Part shown: positions 6,277 to 9,057 of the stretch, in pieces | Layout of the letters: the number at the start of each line of letters is the position of its first letter | Numbering within the stretch: position 1 is the stretch's first letter | Notes under the pieces: model-generated | What the model was told of the DNA's origin: nothing | Seen by the model: the letters and a program-made list of their open reading frames with translations, nothing else | Databases searched by the model: none | DNA from: Bacillota bacterium | GTDB taxonomy: Bacteria; Bacillota; Clostridia; Christensenellales; CAG-138 | Length of the DNA stretch: 9,057 nucleotides | Direction: 5' to 3' | Assembly: GCA_023426265.1 (NCBI GenBank) | Contig: JAFABA010000001.1 | Coordinates: 1 to 9,057 of the forward strand | Made by a program: the position numbers and the translations under genes

Positions 6277-6918
6277 TCAGTATTGTATTTGCTGGTCTGG
6301 ACGTATTACGGAAAGCAACTCGGAAGGTTTCTTTAGATAGTATTTTGCATCTATGGCTCCGGAAGAAGCGCCCCAGCATGCCAGAGCAAAATCAATGCCG
6401 GCGTTTTTGGCGCATTTCATATCATACTCGCTGTCCCCAATATAGAGCAATTCACGGTTGCTTGTTTTTGAGACTTCCATATATTTGAGAAGCGGCGCGG
6501 GAGACGGTTTGTGCTCCGCCGTATCATCCGCGCAAATAATCGTTCCGAAATATTTGTCGATACCAAATCCGCTAAAATCATCTTCAAATTCGCGCCTTGT
6601 TTTTGAAGTTACAATCCCCAGCTCATAGCCTAACCGCGTAAGCGTGGCCAGCAATTCCCCAACGCCGTCAAAAACATGGACCGTATCACGAAATGTGCTC
6701 ATGTTTTTGTCCCACAAGGCCAATGCAAACGGAATATCCGGAATATTAAGTTTCTCCAAAGCGTCTTTTCCGGTAATTCCCAATGCAAACTTCAGTTCGC
6801 CAAGGTCTATGGTATTTCCCGTTACCGTTCTTAGTGTTTCCCGCAAAGAATGCAGAATGGCATTTTCCGTATCGATCAATGTCCCGTCTAGATCAAACAC
6901 AATCTGTTTATACTTCAC
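6277..6918 (-). CDS. HAD-superfamily hydrolase (phosphatase, phosphoglycolate phosphatase-like)
   Basis: Predicted cytoplasmic phosphatase of 213 residues, a normal length for this family. Motif I is DLDGTLID with the nucleophile D9 and acid/base D11. Motif II is T104-S105 in GIVTSKT, motif III is K137 in EHKPSPAP, and motif IV is GDSEYD (161-166). A helical cap domain fills roughly 15-85, as in beta-phosphoglucomutase and phosphoglycolate phosphatase types. I chose the GTG at 6916-6918 because a perfect AAGGAGG lies 5 nt before it and the resulting N-terminus (VKYKQIVFDLDGT) is what the family shows. An ATG at 7030-7032 would add 38 residues, but it lies inside the likely promoter. The substrate is not predictable. 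Base composition is more AT-rich than the genes on either side of the block. Confidence 0.93.
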   Translation of the reverse strand: MKYKQIVFDLDGTLIDTENAILHSLRETLRTVTGNTIDLGELKFALGITGKDALEKLNIPDIPFALALWDKNMSTFRDTVHVFDGVGELLATLTRLGYELGIVTSKTRREFEDDFSGFGIDKYFGTIICADDTAEHKPSPAPLLKYMEVSKTSNRELLYIGDSEYDMKCAKNAGIDFALACWGASSGAIDAKYYLKKPSELLSVIRPDQQIQY

Positions 6919-6923
6919 CCCAG

Positions 6924-6930
6924 CCTCCTT
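6924..6930 (-). promoter_or_regulatory. Ribosome binding site deciding the HAD start
   Basis: AAGGAGG on the minus strand, 5 nt ahead of the GTG at 6916-6918. It is a much better site than the AAAGGA ahead of the upstream in-frame ATG. Confidence 0.8.
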
Positions 6931-7010
6931 ACCATTGGCGCTTTTAAGACAACAAATCAATCCGTGTAGATCTCCAACAGCAACGCAATTTGTTTTTCCA
7001 CACGATTGTA

Positions 7011-7039
7011 ATGTTACGGGACCTCGTTCCATTTGTCCA
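7011..7039 (-). promoter_or_regulatory. Promoter candidate for the HAD gene
   Basis: On the minus strand TGGACA (7034-7039), a 17-nt spacer and TAACAT (7011-7016). It lies just downstream of the terminator at 7051-7083, which suggests that the HAD gene is its own transcription unit with a leader of about 85 nt. Confidence 0.4.
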
Positions 7040-7050
7040 GTTCCTTTCTC

Positions 7051-7083
7051 AAAAAGAAGGGGCCTGACCTAAACGGCCAGGCC
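7051..7083 (-). terminator. Rho-independent terminator after the 79-residue gene
   Basis: On the minus strand GGCCTGGCC (7075-7083) pairs with GGTCAGGCC (7061-7069) over 9 bp with one wobble and a 5-nt loop, followed by CCTTCTTTTT down to 7051. It starts 13 nt after the stop codon of the small gene. Confidence 0.85.
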
Positions 7084-7096
7084 TCCATGATAGTGC

Positions 7097-7336
7097 TTAG
7101 CAGTCCCCAATCGCGAAAAATACAATGCGCAGATAATCTTTCGGGGTTGGGATGTCCAGTGAAAGCCGCAGATAATTTTCATTTTCCCTGTACCTTTGCA
7201 GCAGTTCATTCTGCATGCCGTACTGATGATTGATGGTTTCTTTTCTTCCGTCCGGGTGCAACAGCTTAACCGCTCCGCTGCACCCGTTTACTGCCTGCAA
7301 AAAGCCTTCCATATCAAAGATATTCAGTTTTATCAT
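7097..7336 (-). CDS. Small protein of unknown function (79 residues)
   Basis: I do not recognise this gene. The 79-residue product has no membrane segment or signal peptide and so is probably cytoplasmic. It begins MIKLNIFDMEGFLQAVNGC and has a strand-like stretch GAVKLLHPDGRKETI, then a polar, partly helical segment (about 45-60), then YLRLSLDIPTP and IVFFAIGDC at the end. Two cysteines (C24 and the C-terminal residue) are present. The general pattern (F-x2-V-x2-C-x-G-x-V-x-L...DG) reminds me of short clostridial proteins of unclear role, but this is only an impression. GGAGGGG at 7343-7349 lies 6 nt before the ATG at 7334-7336, which I prefer to an in-frame ATG five codons upstream that overlaps this site. 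A terminator follows at once, which supports a real gene. Confidence 0.78.
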   Translation of the reverse strand: MIKLNIFDMEGFLQAVNGCSGAVKLLHPDGRKETINHQYGMQNELLQRYRENENYLRLSLDIPTPKDYLRIVFFAIGDC

Positions 7337-7342
7337 TGCATA

Positions 7343-7349
7343 CCCCTCC
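7343..7349 (-). promoter_or_regulatory. Ribosome binding site deciding the start of the 79-residue gene
   Basis: GGAGGGG on the minus strand with 6-nt spacing to the ATG at 7334-7336. The alternative ATG at 7349-7351 overlaps this site and has no comparable site of its own. Confidence 0.75.
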
Positions 7350-7373
7350 ATTTAAGAAAATCGGTCATGACAT

Positions 7374-7443
7374 GGTGATGCAATGAGCTTTGTTCAGATT
7401 GCCCCATCACCCTTACAGGTATCATTATGGTGCAATCTTTTTT
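7374..7443 (+). terminator. Terminator-like hairpin with a competing upstream stem
   Basis: Read on the plus strand, AGATTGCCCCAT (7396-7407) pairs with ATGGTGCAATCT (7427-7438) over 12 positions with one mismatch, followed by six T (7438-7443). The left arm also pairs with an upstream segment: GGTGATGCAAT (7374-7384) with ATTG (7398-7401) plus CATCACC (7405-7411), with a CCC bulge. The two stems exclude each other. On the minus strand the hairpin follows the AraC-type gene's stop codon but lacks a U-run, so it could act as a transcript end for AraC only weakly. No plus-strand gene upstream is visible. Confidence 0.5.
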
Positions 7444-7454
7444 AAATAACTATC

Positions 7455-8375
7455 TTATTTCTGCCTATATATATCAGTATCCTGCCATTTTCTGCGATAC
7501 TCTATGGGAGTACAGCCGATCTGTTCCCGAAACACTTTCCCAAAATAGCTACTGCTTCCCAACCCGCAGGCATGGCTGACGCCCGTAATCGTTTCCCGGC
7601 CCTTCGCTAGCAGATGGCATGCCATCTGCAGGCGATAGCTCATTACATATTCTACAGGCGTCATATGCAGGCAATCATGAAATGCCCGGAAGCACTCACG
7701 CTCACTGGAAAAAGCGGCGGCGGCAATTTCCGCGATTGAGAGTTTCTCCGCATAATGTTCATGAATATATACCATCATCAATTTTACCTTATCGTTTATT
7801 TTCGAGGAATCTCCCTTTTCTTCCAGGAGAGGGCGGGACATGGTAAGAATATGGAGCCATATGTCGGACAATACCGCCCTTAGCTTCATTTCATATCCGA
7901 ACTCATTCTCGGAAAGGGTAAACGATTCACGGATTGTATGTAATAATTGAGCCTGTTTTGGATGATCAGGATACAGCGCAATGAGCTCCAGCTGCGGGGT
8001 GGCGATGATGGGCATGATGTATCTTTGTTCCATCCGGCACCCCTGTTCTCCGGCTATAAAAGAAGTATCGAAAATATGCAGAAGCTGAACTGCTCCTTCT
8101 GGGTGTGGCCTCGTCATATGAAGCACATTGGCATTGACCAATCCGCCGGAACCTGCGGGAAATATCATCTTTCCTTTTGGCGTGTAATATTCCAGCGCGC
8201 CGCTTTGCATATAAAAAAGTTCTACTGCTTTATGCCAGTGCCAGGGAACAAAGTTGCTCTCATAGTTATCAAAGCCAACGCGTGAAGCGATATATGGAAA
8301 GTCAGACGCAAAATCAGGTAATAATTCTTCTTTGCTCCCATGATGAAATTCTATAGTACAGATGATATCTTTCAA
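7455..8375 (-). CDS. AraC-family transcriptional regulator with N-terminal cupin-like domain
   Basis: Predicted DNA-binding regulator of 306 residues, a usual length for the family. The N-terminal half carries a cupin-like ligand-sensing domain: WHWHKAVELFYMQSG (45-59), a HxH-type start, then FPAGSGGLVNANVLH (72-86). The C-terminal AraC domain (about 195-297) has two helix-turn-helix units: the first around SIAEIAAAAFSSERECFRAF (213-232) and the second around ITGVSHACGLGSSSYFGKVF (263-282), ending with the typical GCTPIEYRR. The start is TTG (8373-8375). No in-frame ATG or GTG exists between it and an upstream stop, and the next Met (56) would remove part of the cupin. AAGGGGG lies 9 nt ahead. 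The ligand and target genes are unknown; the small gene just downstream and a dyad just upstream are candidates for control. Confidence 0.92.
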   Translation of the reverse strand: MKDIICTIEFHHGSKEELLPDFASDFPYIASRVGFDNYESNFVPWHWHKAVELFYMQSGALEYYTPKGKMIFPAGSGGLVNANVLHMTRPHPEGAVQLLHIFDTSFIAGEQGCRMEQRYIMPIIATPQLELIALYPDHPKQAQLLHTIRESFTLSENEFGYEMKLRAVLSDIWLHILTMSRPLLEEKGDSSKINDKVKLMMVYIHEHYAEKLSIAEIAAAAFSSERECFRAFHDCLHMTPVEYVMSYRLQMACHLLAKGRETITGVSHACGLGSSSYFGKVFREQIGCTPIEYRRKWQDTDIYRQK

Positions 8376-8379
8376 TGCC

Positions 8380-8412
8380 TTACACCCCCTTTTCGAGATA
8401 GATATCTCTCAT
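8380..8412 (-). CDS. Possible 10-codon upstream reading frame ahead of the AraC-type gene
   Basis: On the minus strand ATG (8410-8412) opens a frame encoding MRDIYLEKGV that stops with TAA at 8380-8382, only 4 nt before the TTG start of the regulator. It runs over the regulator's ribosome site. An AAGGCGG lies 6 nt ahead of its ATG. It may couple translation of the two or be a chance frame; nothing else supports it. Confidence 0.3.
   Translation of the reverse strand: MRDIYLEKGV
8395..8408. promoter_or_regulatory. Operator-like dyad upstream of the AraC-type gene
   Basis: A perfect dyad GAGATA (8395-8400) / TATCTC (8403-8408) with a 2-nt centre lies 20 nt before the regulator's start. It could be a binding site for a dimeric repressor or for the regulator itself, though AraC-family proteins usually use direct repeats. 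Confidence 0.35.
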
Positions 8413-8454
8413 TGATTTCCGCCTTTTTCCGCCTCGCAAAGAAAATTTAAAGAA

Positions 8455-9057
8455 TTATTCAGCATCCATCCCGAACAGCCGCAGCCCGTTTTGCAGCGTG
8501 ATTTGTGCGACCTCTTCCGCATCCATGCTTCTGAGTTCCGCCAGCTTTTCGCAAACGAGCCGGACAAGCGAAGGATCGTTGCGCTTTCCCCTATAAGGCA
8601 CGGGCGTCATGTAGGGGCAGTCGGTCTCGATCAATAACCGGTCCGTGGGCAGCTTTGCCGCGATTTCGAGCGCCTTTTTTGCGTTCTGAAATGTCAGCGC
8701 GCCGCCGAACGCGATATAGAGGCCAAGGTCAAGACAGGCCTTCGCGGTTTCATAGCTGCCGGAAAAGCAGTGCATGACGCCCGTCAGCCCGTCCTTCTGC
8801 GCGCGCAGCAAACTAAGCGCGTCGCCGTCCGCCTCCCGCACATGCAGCACGGCGGGCAGCTTCTTCGCCCGCGCAAGCGTGAGCTGCTCGGAAAACCACT
8901 TTTTCTGTACGTCGCGCGGGGAGAAATCGTAATGGTAGTCGAGTCCGATCTCGCCTACCGCGACCGCCTTTTCATCATTGAGCAGCGTTTCAAGCTGCGT
9001 TAGATGCGTATCTGTCATGCCCGCCGCCTCATGCGGGTGCGTGCCGAGCGCAGCCAC
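8455..9057 (-). CDS. TatD-family metal-dependent hydrolase, C-terminal part (5' end outside window)
   Basis: The last 200 residues of a TatD-type DNase/hydrolase, a metal-dependent TIM-barrel enzyme with reported 3'-5' exonuclease and repair-related activity in this family. The visible part starts at the conserved GTHPHEA. Counting from the window edge it has E36 in GEIGLDY, H72 in LPAVLHVRE, H96 in MHCFSG and D146 in LIETDCPYM, then PYRGKRNDP. These are the expected metal ligands and C-terminal signature. The N-terminal HxH motif, normally about 50-60 residues earlier, lies beyond the right edge, so the first codon here is internal. The gene is GC-rich, unlike the AraC block that follows it. 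No clear terminator separates it from the AraC-type gene 79 nt downstream. Confidence 0.95.
   Translation of the reverse strand: MAALGTHPHEAAGMTDTHLTQLETLLNDEKAVAVGEIGLDYHYDFSPRDVQKKWFSEQLTLARAKKLPAVLHVREADGDALSLLRAQKDGLTGVMHCFSGSYETAKACLDLGLYIAFGGALTFQNAKKALEIAAKLPTDRLLIETDCPYMTPVPYRGKRNDPSLVRLVCEKLAELRSMDAEEVAQITLQNGLRLFGMDAE

Noticed and set aside
6961..7027. GDLHG string in the upstream extension of the HAD frame, resembling a metallophosphoesterase motif
   Set aside because: The rest of that domain is absent and the stretch is most likely untranslated leader.

Overview
The window looks like chromosomal DNA of a Gram-positive, low-to-medium-GC Firmicute, most likely a Clostridia-type anaerobe. 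The evidence is a dimeric-type glycyl-tRNA synthetase behind a T-box leader, strong AGGAGG ribosome sites, compact rho-independent terminators, and two membrane-anchored envelope proteins with Thr/Pro-rich linkers. I cannot name the species. I see no mobile element with a transposase, no CRISPR array and no tRNA or rRNA gene.

Layout from left to right. (1) 1-1840, minus strand: glycyl-tRNA synthetase with its promoter and T-box leader, separated from the start codon by an unusually long (about 220 nt) spacer full of inverted repeats. (2) 2056-3261, plus strand: a secreted or anchored NlpC/P60 cell-wall hydrolase with two peptidoglycan-binding repeats, closed by hairpins at 3273-3364. (3) 3436-4311, plus: a 3-hydroxyisobutyrate-dehydrogenase-family oxidoreductase. 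It is followed 48 nt later by 4360-6207, plus: a membrane-anchored PQQ-type beta-propeller protein of unknown role. A 32-bp perfect palindrome at 6220-6251 closes this block and acts as a two-way terminator. (4) 6277-8375, minus: a visibly AT-richer block holding a HAD phosphatase, a 79-residue protein I do not recognise, and an AraC-type regulator. (5) 8455 to the right edge, minus: the C-terminal 200 residues of a TatD-family metal-dependent hydrolase, again GC-rich.

The genes do not form one obvious pathway. The two plus-strand envelope proteins share the same build (basic N-terminus, one membrane helix, Thr/Pro-rich linker, extracellular domain), which suggests a common location at the cell surface. 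The AT-rich block could be an acquired or fast-evolving insertion between housekeeping genes.

The most notable observation concerns the T-box. The T-box bulge (UGGA) fits a tRNA with U73, as expected for tRNA-Gly. By my hand fold, however, the triplet at the specifier position is UAC (tyrosine) rather than a glycine codon. This may be a real oddity or a folding error, and it can be checked directly. I found no convincing new multi-gene system; most of the window is ordinary.
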